Part shown: piece after piece, positions 1-11,999 of the stretch | Layout of the letters: each line of letters begins with the position of its first letter | How positions within the stretch are numbered: position 1 is the stretch's first letter | NCBI GenBank assembly: GCA_013368315.1 | Contig: JAACJM010000043.1 | Span: 310,001 to 374,000 of the forward strand | Direction: 5' to 3' | DNA: 64,000 bases | Source: Tetrapyrgos nigripes | Lineage: Eukaryota > Basidiomycota > Agaricomycetes > Agaricales > Campanellaceae | Program-made: the position numbers and the translations under genes | The notes under the pieces: generated by a model | What the model was told of the DNA's origin: nothing | Databases searched by the model: none | The model's input: only the letters and a program-made list of their open reading frames with translations

Positions 1-272
1 GCAATACTGAGTAGAGATATTGAAATGTGGTCAGTGATGGGCAGAACGCCCTTGATAAGAGCTACAATAATCTGTTTTATTTGTCCTATTTGGCTCAAAA
101 CTCATGGAGATATGATTGATTTAAAATGGTATGTCATTTGGACAATTTTTTGAGTTGCCACTTCAAAATCAGTATTGTAACTATGTGATGTCTCATAGAT
201 GACATCATAAGTGGAGTTGTACAATGATGCAATGGCTACATCATAATGATATCATAGCTGCCAGCTGGACCA

Positions 273-280
273 TATATAAG
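273..280 (+). promoter_or_regulatory. TATA box of the Tc1 transposase gene
   Basis: The motif TATATAAG lies about 35 bases upstream of the ATG at 314. A transcript starting 25-30 bases downstream of it would exclude the earlier in-frame ATGs at 224 and 227, so this site decides the likely start codon. The same motif is at 43555-43562 in the second copy. Confidence 0.55.
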
Positions 281-313
281 GGCATCCAGTTGTTCTATAG
301 CCCTCATCAAATC

Positions 314-1330
314 ATGAGACCCATCACATCCACCCAGAAAGACAATATCCTCTCTCTCCTCCAAACTTCTGCTTCATCCAGGGAAATCTCTGCTAAAACT
401 GGGGTATCCAAGTCAAAGATTGCTTCTCTGGCCAAAGAGATGTATCCTGACAAGGAGAACCATCAAGCAGGGCGTCCTAGAAAGCTGTCTACCACTGATG
501 AACGTGCTGCTATCCAACAAATCAACACTGGCAAAGCTGAAAATGCTACAGAAGTGGCCAGAAACATCAATCCCCTCCTTGACCAACCTGTCTCCACCCA
601 AACCATTCGAAATTCCCTTCTCAGGCATGATGTGGACACATCTAAAACGAAGAAGAAGCCCAAACTCACTGCAGCTCACAGGAAGGCTCGTTTAAACTTT
701 GCACAGAAGTACAGAAACTGGACTGTGGATGACTGGAAAAGGGTTATTTGGTCAGATGAGACTAAAATCAATCGATATGGGTCAGATGGACAGCAGTATG
801 TGTGGGGGAGGAAGGGTGAATCCTTGGGAGAGAGAAATGTGGTGGAAACAGTCAAATTTGGAGGAGGAAATATCATGGTGTGGGGATGTATGGGGTGGGA
901 AGGAGTTGGAAACATGGCAGAGGTGGAGGGCAGGATGAATGCAGAGCAGTATGTGGACATTTTGGAGAACAACCTTCTGGAGAGCATGGATATTTTGGGT
1001 GTTGATCCAGAGGTGGCCATTTTTCAGCAAGACAATGATCCTAAACACAAGTCAAAACTGGCCACCAAGTGGTTTGAAGACAACAACATCCATTGCATGA
1101 GCTGGCCTGCTCAATCTCCTGACCTGAACCCCATTGAACACCTCTGGACAACCCTCAAACACAAGCTCAATGGATATGACACAGCACCCTCTGGAGTTTG
1201 GGAAATATGGGACAGAGCAGCTGAAAAGTGGGATGAAATCACAGAAGAAGATTGTCAGAAATTGATCAGGAGCATGCCTAGAAGGATTGAGGCTGTGTTG
1301 AAGGCCAAAGGAGGGCATACCAAGTACTGA
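314..1330 (+). CDS. Tc1/mariner DD34E transposase (copy 1)
   Basis: This cut-and-paste transposase should bind the element's terminal repeats and move it into TA sites. From ATG 314 it has 338 residues, the usual Tc1 length. The N-terminal 110 residues form a paired-like, double helix-turn-helix DNA-binding region, with the GRPR linker motif at residues 53-56. The catalytic domain has D148 (in WSDE), D240 (in QQDND) and E275 (in NPIEHLW); 34 residues between D240 and E275 make it DD34E. The reading frame also runs upstream to ATG 224, but that start lies before the TATA box, so I prefer 314. There are no stops or missing catalytic residues, so it looks functional. Confidence 0.93.
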   Translation: MRPITSTQKDNILSLLQTSASSREISAKTGVSKSKIASLAKEMYPDKENHQAGRPRKLSTTDERAAIQQINTGKAENATEVARNINPLLDQPVSTQTIRNSLLRHDVDTSKTKKKPKLTAAHRKARLNFAQKYRNWTVDDWKRVIWSDETKINRYGSDGQQYVWGRKGESLGERNVVETVKFGGGNIMVWGCMGWEGVGNMAEVEGRMNAEQYVDILENNLLESMDILGVDPEVAIFQQDNDPKHKSKLATKWFEDNNIHCMSWPAQSPDLNPIEHLWTTLKHKLNGYDTAPSGVWEIWDRAAEKWDEITEEDCQKLIRSMPRRIEAVLKAKGGHTKY

Positions 1331-1360
1331 GCTAGCACTTTCTGTATTTTCACTTGCATG

Positions 1361-1570
1361 TCAAAAAATTGTCCAAATGACATACCATTTTAAATCAGTC
1401 ATATCTACATGAGTTTTAAGCCAAATAAGACAAAACAGACAGAATATTGTAGCGTTTATCAAGGGCTTTCTGCCCATCACTGATCACATTTTAATATCTC
1501 TACTCAGTATTGCTTAAATTGGCAATCTTTCCAAAAATGCGAAACATGTGGACAATTTTTTGACCCACTG
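1361..1570. repeat. Right terminal inverted repeat of Tc1 copy 1 (210 bp)
   Basis: This is the inverse of the left arm, of which only 1-153 is inside the window. A core of about 15 bases, TCAAAAAATTGTCCA, occurs at the inner end of the arm in one orientation and at the outer end in the opposite orientation. Confidence 0.9.
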
Positions 1571-3064
1571 TATCCAAGAAAACAGAAAATCTACTCTAAC
1601 TGCTAGTCCATGAGCATAGTAACTACTGGATCTAGTAGGTACCTTCTAATTAGGGTATACAGGAAACTTGAATATTATCTAATTTTCGTAGTAGGGATTT
1701 CTCTGTCCCCTGCTCCACTCTCTTCACTAGTAGGGCTGTAGCCTACCTGACTCAGATAGCTCCACTTATGACTACACTTCGGAATACCGCTAATCCTGTG
1801 GGTTTAGGGTACTCTCGTATCTAGTTTCCACCTCTCGTTCTCTATAGCTTTGAACATATACTTATCCCTTTATACCGCTAGTTAAACTTGTACACCACTA
1901 ATGCAAGTCCAGCTCTTCAATAGTAATGCTCAAGCCTTATGAACTAGTGTAGTATAGCAAAGGATAGTACTGCCCTTATCTTTAAGATGCCAATCCATAG
2001 TGATCTCCAGTAAGTACTGCTTTCGGTAATACTTATGCCCGAATCAGTAATCCCTCTACTTTGGACCTTATTACATTAGTGAACTTCGCAACACTTTAGA
2101 CACTTAGTATCGTTGCCGCTAGTTCATCCCCTTTGTACCATCTGAAAGCTATGGATTCTAGCTTTCTATTGATATAACTATTGTGCCAGTTTGCCATTCT
2201 AATCATCTGTGGATGTGCACCGCAAGTTTGTATATATCCAGGTTAGAATCAGATCTAGCAGTCTAAGCCTTCAATCTGGGTTTGTAATGCCAACGCATAC
2301 CTGTGAATAGGGGTGTTTCTCCTCCTTCTCTATCCCTTGTTAAGTCTTTGTAGACTTTGTAGTTAGGTGGGTCTGCTACTATAGCTGTATCCCCTAGTAT
2401 GTATCTGTTATAATACTTTGAACAAGTCTTATTCTTATCTATAAGTATTGCCCATTAACATCCCTTAGGTTATACACCTAATTCCTAGTACTTTGACTAG
2501 CAGTTCGGGACTCACTCTAGTCCTTATTATCCATTTAAGAGTAACTTAGACATGTATTAGCACTAGTTTTGGGTTATTTACCGCGAATTTGTATGGTGTA
2601 TCACTGAACCAACTTGATCCAGACTCTACCATTTCCTCACAGATTTTAGTTGGATTTTTGGGCCTCATTATCGTGCCACGAGCAGCGATGGCCCACATTT
2701 CCCTCGTGCATGGCTCATATTGGTTCAGTTAGTTGGTAATATGAGGTGAGTTGAGGTGACTATGTAGATTGGGTCATGTTGACCAGCGATTTCATTTACC
2801 TGGAGCTGCACACCTCAATCATATAAAGTGAACTCAGACCCAAGCGCTTTGTGAAGTCCCTCTTGCGTTTCATATGCATGTTTGGACTATGGCGCTCAAG
2901 ACAATGCACTCATTTTGATGATCAGGCTACACATCGCCTCGTCATGGTGTATATTGGGACCAGGAAAATAGAAAGCAGCAACAACATAGAAGTACAGATA
3001 TAGCACATATACAGTAGTCGGAGCAACGGGACATGGGAGTGGGACAGTGAATGCTGAGCGGAGA
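1571..3064. other. Gene-poor AT-rich stretch rich in CTAG/TAGTA
   Basis: No open frame of note was found on either strand. The text is unusually rich in CTAG, TAGTA and CCGCTAG from about 1590 to 2600 and has many stops. It may be an old, heavily mutated repeat, but I recognise no transposon motifs or terminal repeats in it. Confidence 0.4.
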
Positions 3065-4291
3065 CTAACGAGTCAGTCTCGCACTGAGCGCAAAACTCAA
3101 GAGTTCGGCTGATACTGGACCTTCTTCACCTTGCGCTCCCCTCCCACCTACATCCCAAGTCAGGTTTCTCAAGTGAACCAACTGACCCAAACCTTCCATC
3201 TCTAATTGCAAATTCTCAACAAGTTCCCTCGCGCCACTCAAGTTGGCCAATTTCGATACAAATGTGTGTAAACCTATGAGCAGTGAGGATGGTGTTGGAA
3301 GCTTGACAGGGTCTGGAGTGGTGAAGGTGAATATTGTTCTGGGTTTGTAAATCCCGAAAATTCCACCCTTGCCGTGGACGACATAGGTATTTGGATCATG
3401 AGAGTGCGGCAGACTCAGAAATACTCTTGTAATGCCACTTCTAGCCAACAGATCTGAGCATTACGACTGATTGTGATGGCATTTTGAAGGGAATTATAAT
3501 GATAAGGAAAAAGCCTTGTGGGTTCCCAGCACTGTATCCAAAGTTCTGGAGTATTGCTAATATCGATTTATGCGCAGAGTGGTTCCTTGCCAGTATCAGA
3601 TATGGTCAAGGGAAATATAAAAAGCTGCATAGCATACGTACCAGAAAGTATTTGGAGTCGGGTACGATATGTCCTAGATGGGTATAAGTACATCCTCTGG
3701 AAATTGCTTCTCGATTGCTGCTAGGGTGCTCAGGTGCATCCCTATCATAAACTCTACTTAAGATGCATCGAAATCCATCACAAATATAAGGTCTATGGAA
3801 GAAGTACTATGAAAATCAAGAATCTTTCCACACAGGAATATCTTACCTGTCTTTTCATTTCCTGACGTGCTTTCACGGCCATCTCGTCATATCCTGACTC
3901 TGTATCTGAGTCCCACCCAGGTGACGGCAGTGGTGTGACGTCTTCAGGCTTCCTGACTGGTTGCAGACATGATTAGTTTGACCGTTTGGAAGGCTCAGCG
4001 CTTACACGGTGCAATCAAGAAGTATACAAAAGCTCAGCGAAGATCAGATAGTAAATCCCAGTCAGCGTGACCTTGGACTTGACACAAGTTGATGGCTGTA
4101 GTCACTTCATGCAATGTGGTAGGTGTGGGTGCTATTAGTATCAGGTAGCCTAGGACTCTTGAGTATACTGTGTCTCTGTAGGTCTTTGCATTTCTTTCGA
4201 GGTCCAAGCACAGTTTATATGCCATGAGAGGGGTAGATAAAACGTGTAGAGGAGTATCAAGCGTTGTTGGGAGAGCTGTCATTGTGATCAT
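3065..4291 (-). pseudogene. HNH_2-type nuclease-domain gene, broken
   Basis: Translation of the minus strand resembles the Agaricomycete family with a central HNH_2 domain. The N-terminal part (4037-4291) has the family's RVLGYLILIAP segment. The middle (about 3640-3790) reads CDGFRCILSRVYD, followed by a GHIVPD segment carrying the expected histidine. The C-terminal part (3065-3420) reads FTTPDPVKLPTP and then LANLSGARELVENL. Introns with GT-AG ends join several of these pieces. Two lesions are seen: an in-frame TGA at 4034-4036 just after SDLR, and a frame change between the LQNAITI segment (about 3480) and HDPNTY (about 3400). The likely start is ATG 4291. I infer a dead copy; the role of the intact family is not known to me. 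Confidence 0.55.
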
Positions 4292-4535
4292 GGTTGAAGA
4301 GGTGGTGTTTGGTCTTGTTTTCAATCCCAGAATTACTTATGGAGCTCTACCCATGGTGGGACTGCTTTGGAATTCTTGTCTGTGGCTTCTTCTATATGTT
4401 CTTTCGGACATTCGGGGTGGTTTTCGAGCATTTTGGGTGACAGTTCAGGTGGACTTACCTATCACACCGTGGTTTTGAAGGAAAATTACACAGCCACACT
4501 AGTTTCTCAACCTTCAACTGTCATCAACTGACGCA

Positions 4536-4543
4536 TCTAATTT
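4536..4543. repeat. Target-site duplication of the MULE, left copy
   Basis: TCTAATTT directly precedes the left end of the element and is repeated exactly at 8674-8681. Confidence 0.9.
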
Positions 4544-4763
4544 ACAAGACGCTATTCACCCACCAAAGTTCTTTCACATGACTTGCTTACTTAAGATCCA
4601 TGTGTCACAAATCGAGACAAGTCCTGTCCACTGCCCACCTCCCACATCCATCCCTCTACAACAGGCTATTTCTAAGGGGAGCATAGCTGTATATAGTGAT
4701 TTACTATGTGTATAATTATGTATACCAAAAAAATATCGAATTATATTTATTTTTGAGTGAGAT
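4544..4763. repeat. Left terminal inverted repeat of the MULE
   Basis: Pairs with 8454-8673. Most mismatches between the arms are C/T or G/A changes at CpG sites, for example GTGTCA here against GCGTCG in the other arm. Confidence 0.9.
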
Positions 4764-4775
4764 ACATCAAGTACG

Positions 4776-7700
4776 CTATCTTTCCTTCTGCACTTGATAA
4801 CCCAAAGTGTTCTGTTCGCATCGTTTGACTCCTTTCATCGACCCATTTGCCCATGTGGTTGGTCGAAGACCACGTGAATCTTCAAAACTAGCAATGTCTT
4901 TCACAAAGTGATGAACATCATGTCCAAGTTTGCGGTCATGAAGACTTTTTAGCCAAGAAAAGTTTTTATATGGGATTTGTTGCTCTATTAATTCAGCTGC
5001 AAGTTGTAATTCTTGGGCTCGTGCTTCTGCAAATTCCTTATATTTCTGAAGCTTTTTGCAATGTGAGATTAATAGTAACCAAAAATAGTCAATGAAAGTT
5101 GCTTACCTCCTCTTCACCATCATTACCATATGCAACTGGGGAACTTGCACGTGTGAAGTTATCTGAAGAATACCCAGACTGAGTATCAACAGTGAAGGAA
5201 TGGTCAGGATCTTCAGTAGGAGAGGATGATCTACTGATGGAGCTCTGTGTGAATGCAGAACTCTGATAGCGCTTTGTGGACGCATCTTGATTTTTGAGTT
5301 GCCTCCACATGCTGTTAGCTAGCTGAGAAGTGTCACCAATCCAATCTTGGTCATCTCCATCTGTAATTGAACCATCTGTAACATCTTTGAAAATCCCAGG
5401 TGGGTTTCCTATTGGGACAAGCTCAGGATGTTCATAGATAGGTATAATTCTTCGTCAAACAATCTGAGAGGATGGTGAGATAAACAACTGATCCTTGAAT
5501 GGTGAAAGATTTACCTGAGTAAAAAATCTTCCAGAAGGCCTTTTAACTGCCTGCACCAAGTGCTTGCACAAAGCATGACTGTTATATTTCTGCTGGCCAC
5601 AATTGCAGATCCAAGTATCAATGGATGTGATATACTTCTCAGATGAAGTGATGCTTTGTTTTGAGAGCTTGATCCAGTCTGATTTGAAGCTTTTCTGGAA
5701 TGGTGTAAGTCCTTGCAAGCGTGCGAGTCGAGTAACTGGATCCAGTTCAGTGGTATGGGTGATATAGGAAGGGGTAACTTCATGAATCAAGATCCACACT
5801 AGCTGATCAAGACAGGGATGAAGAATGTGGTGCAGATTCTTGTGCTTGAGCTGTCTCCAGAAGTTCTCTACATTCATAGTTGTTCGAAGTCGGGAAAGCA
5901 ATGTGGAAAGAGAGGAGCGAGCCCAGAGGCACCACATCTTTTTTGAATACCAAGATGTCCACATATACCCCCAGACCTCATGCAGGCCACGTTGGTAGCA
6001 GAACTGATACATCTCCATGACAGCATTTCGACATATCTGCTCTTCCAGTCTTTCAGGGAAAAAAGGATGTAGACAGAAATGATGAGTGAACAAGTGGAGA
6101 AGTTGTTTATGATGGGGAGCTGGGAAAAAGACATACTGGGGATCTTTGGATGGTTTTTCACTATCATCGAACATCCAATCAGGCCCAAACTCATCATCTG
6201 TATCATTGTCTCCAAAAAACTTGTGGAACTCAGAGTCATTCATGGTGTACTCTTCTTCTCCATCTTCTTCACTACTGTTTATAGGACCAGATACCTCAGT
6301 CACAGTATCTGGAGAATTGGAATAAACAGAGCAAGTCTGCCTATTGATCCGAATAACAAAGCGGGGTTTTGGTGGAGCAGTGTTTTGTAAAACACCATTC
6401 AGCCAAACCACAACTCGGGGAATAGTATCTGCTGCAACAGGAAAATGCTGGAAGAGATAAGAAAGAATCATATTGAAATTAAGGGGTATAAATGATTCAC
6501 CACTTGGTCTGACTCATTGACCTGTCCAACAGGAACAAAATCTTTGTTGATAGCATCACCAAACTCATTCCTTGCCTCATCGACCTTGTAGTACTTGGGA
6601 TGATGCCAAAGGATGCTGAGTCATTGCTTTACTGCACGAAGACAATGCCAAAAGCATAGCTGATGCTTTGCAGTAGGGAAAGCCTTTGAGCAAGCATTGA
6701 TTTCTGGTAGATTCTTGTCCGTGAGCATGAATGATGGATTGAGTTGATACACCTTTGGGAAATGCTCAAGGAAAGCATGAATGTACTGCTCAATGACCCC
6801 TTCTTCACCCAACTTGGGAGATTGGAGAAGCAGGTAGCCCAAGGGACATCCAGATCCAAAAACTTCCCCAAACAAGGCATAGAGTTCAAATTGTGATGCA
6901 TTGGTGTTCCCTACAATTGATTGTGCACAGGTGAGTATATCCATCAGTATGTCAAATGATCATACTACTCACATGCAGAGTCTAATGAAACTTCACGCAC
7001 ACGAACCCCAAATTTCATCATGATATCTGGAAGTGAAAAGGCAAGTGCAGTATAGCCATTGGCAAAAGCTGGAAGTTTGATTTCGGTAACAGTGTATTTG
7101 GTTGCAGATCCAGCAGTCTTGCATTCATCAAGAATGATCTTTGCAGACTTGAGCTGGTCTTTATCTCTGTACCACTGTCCACGCTTCGCTTCTGAAACTA
7201 GTCAGTAGATAGCACGATGCTTGAACTGGGGATTGGGGTATTTCTTCAAGATATCAGCCCATAACTTGATGGAAAGAGAAAAAAACATGAGGGACTCAGT
7301 GATGAACATTGTTTAAGATTGACTGAAAATGTAAAGCACATACCACAGTGGTTGAAAGTTTGCAATTATCCTTAACATACTTTTGAATGTCTTCTGGAAC
7401 ATCATGCCCAACATAGGGAGAATGGTCCATGCAATGCTTCAGTTGAACATCGGCACAGGGTTCACCCTCATACAGAGTCACATAGAGCCAGCCATCACAA
7501 TCAAAGGAGTACATATGACCTTTATCACGTTGAGCTGTCCCACTGATGGACTTTAACAGTTTATGCTGACGCTTGTTTTGCTGAGCACAATGATACTTGT
7601 ACTGTGCAGAGGCTGTGTTTTTGTGTTCATATTTTGAGTGATACCTGGCCAGATTATGAATGATGCAGTATAACCCTAGTAAAGAGTTTGGACTTACAAG

Positions 7701-8334
7701 AAATGAAGTTCTGTTACATCCCAGACTTGAGCAGCAACTTGATCAGCGATTGGATGGAGGTCACTGCTGTCTCTGGCAGTTAGACCAGAAATATTAACTC
7801 TGGCTGCAAAGGAATGGATGTTCTCTACCCTCTCAATAGAGCAGATGAAATCAGCAAGTGGAATTTCCAAGAGACCATCCATTGATTCCATCTCAGGGTC
7901 CTCTTGCAGTTCTGGAGTAACTGGGTACTCTGAGTTGGCAGCAGTCACTGCAGAACCTATAGTAAAGGTAAGATTTTCATTTGATTCAGATTGGGAGGAA
8001 CATCACCTTCAAAGGGCTGTTCTTGAGCATTTGGTCCCAAAGATGCTGCAGTAGCCTCTGAAGCTGCAGGTACTGTAATGGTGTCAGCAAGCATGTGGTA
8101 AATGCCTGAGTATCTTAAAAAGAAAAGTTTATACTTACTATCGTGGGCAGACTGCTGATGAGTCACTTTGACCTTCTTTTTTGCTGGTCTGTTCCTTTCT
8201 GATTTCTCAAGGCATGCTAGACAAGACTTCAAATATTTGCCTGCCTTCAATCTCCAAAATTCTGTGGTTAGGGGTAAAGTCTGAGCACATCCTTTGCATA
8301 GGCACTGTTGAGGAGCAGACTGTGGTGAAGCCAT
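4776..8334 (-). pseudogene. MULE transposase with SWIM zinc finger, two nonsense changes
   Basis: Multi-exon gene from ATG 8334 to TAG 4776-4778. In order it shows: an N-terminal CxxC...CxxC zinc-binding stretch (about 8190-8310); a segment around 7300-7640 typical of MULE N-terminal regions; the MULE catalytic block at 6624-6920 with GYLLL, LTDKN, EINA and KHQLCFWHCLRAVKQ; FWRQLKH near 5850; a SWIM finger (CNC...CKH) at about 5560-5607; and a C-terminal basic tail ending near 4779. Two in-frame TGA codons, at 7202-7204 (Y-stop-LVSE) and 6621-6623 (VKQ-stop-LS), stand where arginine is expected, so both look like CGA-to-TGA changes. The rest of the frame is well preserved, so loss is fairly recent. 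Confidence 0.85.
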
Positions 8335-8453
8335 GAGAACAGAACAATCAAAGAAGCCAGAGAAATTGAGAAGAGAACGACAAGTGAAGGATTGACATGG
8401 GTGGCGCTGTTTGTACTGAAAGACATAGCATAACAAAGTCTGATGTATATACA

Positions 8454-8673
8454 ATCTCACTCAAAAATAAATATAATTCAATATTTTTTTGGTATACATA
8501 ATTATACACATAGTAAATCACTATATACAGCTACGCTCCCCTTAGAAATAGTCCGTTGTGGAGGGATGGATGTGGGAGGTGGGCAGTGGGCGGGACTTGT
8601 CTTGATTTGCGACGCGCAGATCTTAAGTAAGCAAGTCATGTGAAAGAACTTTGGTGGGTGAATAGTGTCTTGT
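8454..8673. repeat. Right terminal inverted repeat of the MULE
   Basis: Inverse partner of 4544-4763, ending in GTCTTGT. It retains more CpG sites than the left arm. Confidence 0.9.
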
Positions 8674-8681
8674 TCTAATTT
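8674..8681. repeat. Target-site duplication of the MULE, right copy
   Basis: TCTAATTT, identical to 4536-4543. Confidence 0.9.
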
Positions 8682-11656
8682 TGACTCTCCTCCTTTGGTC
8701 GAGCTCAAACCATCCTGTTAACCTCACGACTATGACCACACGGTGCCTCAACACACCACAATGAAATGACTGACATCACTACACTCGCAGCTACCATTCC
8801 CCACTGCCGATACCTCTCCTTCTGGGCCAAATCCTCCATACTGGTTCGCCTTCTCAAAGTCAAGTTCTGAGTCGCAATCCTCCCTCTTCCTCTTCACCTC
8901 AGAAACTCTTGATCCCTACTACGTTGCAGGTGGTTTCATCAAAGGGGTGTTGAGTGGAGCGGCTTGGGCAGCGATGGAGTTTCTCAAGTGGCAGTATGAA
9001 CAGGTATGACAACTAGGACAGGGAGTGGGGAAAGGCGATGAGAAGAAAGGGAAACAGGGACTGAAAGAACTCTTACTCATATGAGTCGGGTGAGTTGTCT
9101 TTTGTCTCCCCCCTTTTTTGGCTTTTGTCTCTCTTACCAACTCTACATGCTACACATTACGCGTCTTTGTTCTTTCCTTTCCTTTTTCCGTTTTCTTATT
9201 TGTTAACAATCGTACAACGACAGATCTGCCTCGAATACAGTCATTGGAAGAGCGTAAACCTTCTCCCTCCCCAACTACTTCTTCCGACCCTTCCCCAACA
9301 GAAGTAGAAACAGACTGAGACCCAGACTCCTTCCTGTCCTCCGATGAATGACCTTTACTCTCGTCTTCTTACACTTGAGTCTCTTCCCCTGCATCCCAAC
9401 CCACTTCGATCCCCTCTTCTACTCAACCCACACCCCTCAAGTCGACTGAAACAAGTGAAAACGGCAAGATCCCCGACATTGAAACAGTCAAATCCCTGAG
9501 TTCAACCATCACACCTCTCTCCTCTCGCTTACCATTAACGCACTGGATTTGGAGATTTTGTATTCCATTAAAGTTGCACGAGAAATACTGTGGGGGGATG
9601 ATGTCAATGTACCGTTGGGACCAAGGGGTGTGGGGTCGGTCAAAGTTGGCCAGGTGTTGGTTGAGTCATTCTCTGGAGAGAACAATGATAAAGTCGAAGA
9701 GAATGGGCATGGCGAATGTGGTGAGGGTGGGAAGACGAAGACGTAAAGGTACCGAAGGAGACAGAAACACTCCCTAGCATCCTACTTCTCCCTCCTCTAC
9801 TACGTGGATATCTCACAGATATCTCACATTCAATGTTGGAGGCGAGTTTCCTGAGAGTTTCGTTCCCTTCTTGTGAGTTTCATTTCCTTCTGTGTCGGTA
9901 CCCGCCCACCCTTCCCAACCTGACTCTTTGTCGATGGCGGCAGCAGCAGCAGCAACACGTTTTCCCTCTCGTCTTCACAGCACCTACATCCTGTGCACTA
10001 TCCTCCATTCATTTTCATCCCCGCACACTACCTCATCACCCATCTCCTTTCAACACCCACAGAGGAAGAAGGCCTAGCTCAATGCCGTGTAGTTAGAGGG
10101 GTAATTGGGGGTGGAGTTGCTTCAGGATCGTATTAGGGAGATATGTGGTTTTTAATGAGGAGTTTAGGGCATGGGCAGGGTCAGCACTGTCCAGCATCTT
10201 TTCTTCGTCCTCGAAGGTGTTGCCTTTATTCCTAACATGCTGGATAACGACAATACAACGATGACAAGCCCAGTCTCCCTCCTGCCCCTATCCTGCACAA
10301 ACTCTCCTCCTTAATCATCATCGACAAACTCCTTGTATTCTGGACGCAGCAGATGGGTGTGTTTCAGCGGGTTAGGGTTATTTCGGCTTTGGTTCAACTT
10401 GGTTTTGGGTCGCTCGGGTCTCTATTAGGGATGGAAAAAGACATTGGCCTAGACAGGTGTACAAGACCCCCCTCCATCGCCAGAGGATGCGCTTATATGT
10501 AGGGCGCAATGGCCTCAACACTCATATGGGTCCAAGTCGTCCCCAGCCCTCTCAAACGCTCGGGAGAGGAAACCCCCACTTCTGCTTCTGCCTGTCTCGT
10601 TAGCGAAACTCCTATCCCCTCTCATATACGGAGAAGAAGCAAGGGGTGTGTTGGGTAGGTATTTGCGGGGGTAGCAAGCTCTGAGGTTAGGGAAAAGGAA
10701 AGGACCCAAGCGATGGTGAGGAAAGTAGAGTGTGAGGGTATTGTTGGGGTATTGGCCTGAGATACCCTAGATACTCTAGATAAATTTGTGAAGATACCAT
10801 ACTTGTTCAGGGGGTAGAGAGTTGGAGGAATGGAGAGAGGGGAGAGGGGAAGTTTGCGAAGGAAGGGGCAGAGGGGGGGAGGGGGTAAGAGAAGGCGACG
10901 TCTTGCTATCATTGCTATCCTTGCTTTAGCCTTTCAGTGAATTATCAGATTGTAGATATTGGATTGAAGTTGGGTTGGCATTTGTATTGTACAACGTTTA
11001 ACATAGATGGTAGATTAATGTTTTCAAGCCTACTCAATAATAGACTTTGGGTAAGGTCATGTAAGACTCAGATAGATTGATTTTGAGTTGGATATCAACG
11101 TTGACGTCGCTCTGAAGGCTGAGGTACAATGGGTCATGGCCATGGCCATGGCGCGGTCACTACTGGTGCGATTTGTAGCATGAGTATATAGCAGAAACAC
11201 ATGTGGAATTAGACAGTGGATCGTGAATTCTAATGAAATATCGTTGAGATAAATGGTTAATGCTCTAATTGAACCACGTCAATAGAATTTTCACAACACA
11301 GAAAAGATTCTCAAAGTGCATTCTGGAAGCGGAGGCCACTGTTTTCACTTCAAGTTACTTACCATGGCATAAGTACGTCAGAAGATATAGAATTTGTTAT
11401 AAATATATATTTTTTGCACTGACCTTTACACAAGCTACAAAATATACTATGTATGGGTTTTTTTTAAATTTATAACAAAGACTTTCTGGAGAAAAGAAAG
11501 GAACAGATATGAGGAAGGACAATTTTCAAACACAGAAATCTCACAAAAAAAAAGGCCTATATTTTTTGCGGAAAGTGTTGGAGAAGTGCTAGAGTAGTAG
11601 TCTTCAACATAACATTGATCAAAGGAATAGTTTCTTAATGAGTAAAAATTTGGGGA
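8682..11656. other. No intact gene; scattered coding-like fragments
   Basis: Short coding-looking stretches occur on the plus strand, such as about 8905-9003 (GGFIKGVLSGAAWAAMEF) and 10310-10500 (IIDKLLVFWTQQMGVFQRV, then LVQLGFGSLLGME). They are separated by stops and frame changes. They could be remains of one decayed gene encoding a membrane or peroxin-like protein, but I do not recognise the family with confidence. Around 11390-11660 the DNA is very AT-rich and lies just past the end of the NACHT-WD40 pseudogene. Confidence 0.35.
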
Positions 11657-11999
11657 TCAAGAGATAAGAATGGGAGAGAAAAAAGCAGTACATATAGACA
11701 ATGGTGTTAAACATTCATCATTCATGGGATTATCATTCCAAACAGAAGTCCAATTTTCACCACAAACAAACTTGTTCCAGTCAACTTTCACTGCAGCATT
11801 TGTAGCATCAGCAGGAAAAGTTATCTCCTGTCTCAAATCACTGAATCCACCTCTCAAGTGAGGTGGAATCCATAAAATTAACTTTGGTTCAGGTTCAGTG
11901 GTACAAAGCCAACCTTGAGCATCAATGAAGCAAGGTTTATTATCTTTATTGTACTGGGAAATTGAAGCTGGAATGAGATTTGAATTGGAAGGATCAATA

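Larger units (their letters stand above)
1..1570 (+). mobile_element. Tc1/mariner transposon, copy 1, left end cut by the window edge
   Basis: This is the same element as the complete copy at 43226-44852: window base 1 aligns with base 43283 of that copy, so 57 bases of the left end lie outside the window. The right end finishes in CCCACTG at 1570 and is followed by TA (1571-1572), the target dinucleotide of Tc1/mariner elements. Over the shared 1570 bases I count five differences (63, 474, 504, 1407, 1484), so the two copies separated recently. The element carries one transposase gene between long terminal inverted repeats. Confidence 0.95.
4544..8673 (-). mobile_element. Mutator-like DNA transposon (MULE), complete but inactive
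   Basis: Two 220-bp inverted repeats (4544-4763 and 8454-8673) start with ACAAGAC and are flanked by an exact 8-bp duplication. The interior carries a single minus-strand gene with a MULE transposase domain and a SWIM zinc finger. Long inverted repeats, an 8-bp duplication and these domains together define a Mutator-like element of about 4.13 kb. Confidence 0.93.

Noticed and set aside
224..313. In-frame extension of the Tc1 transposase to ATG 224
   Set aside because: It lies upstream of the TATA box at 273-280, and the protein from ATG 314 already has the usual family length.
4544..8673. Element considered as hAT or KDZ because of the 8-bp duplication
   Set aside because: The MULE catalytic block and the SWIM finger place it in the Mutator superfamily, which also makes 8-9 bp duplications.
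10310..10700. Resemblance of plus-strand fragments to a peroxin such as Pex16
   Set aside because: Only a short phrase fits; the surrounding frames do not align, so no name is given.
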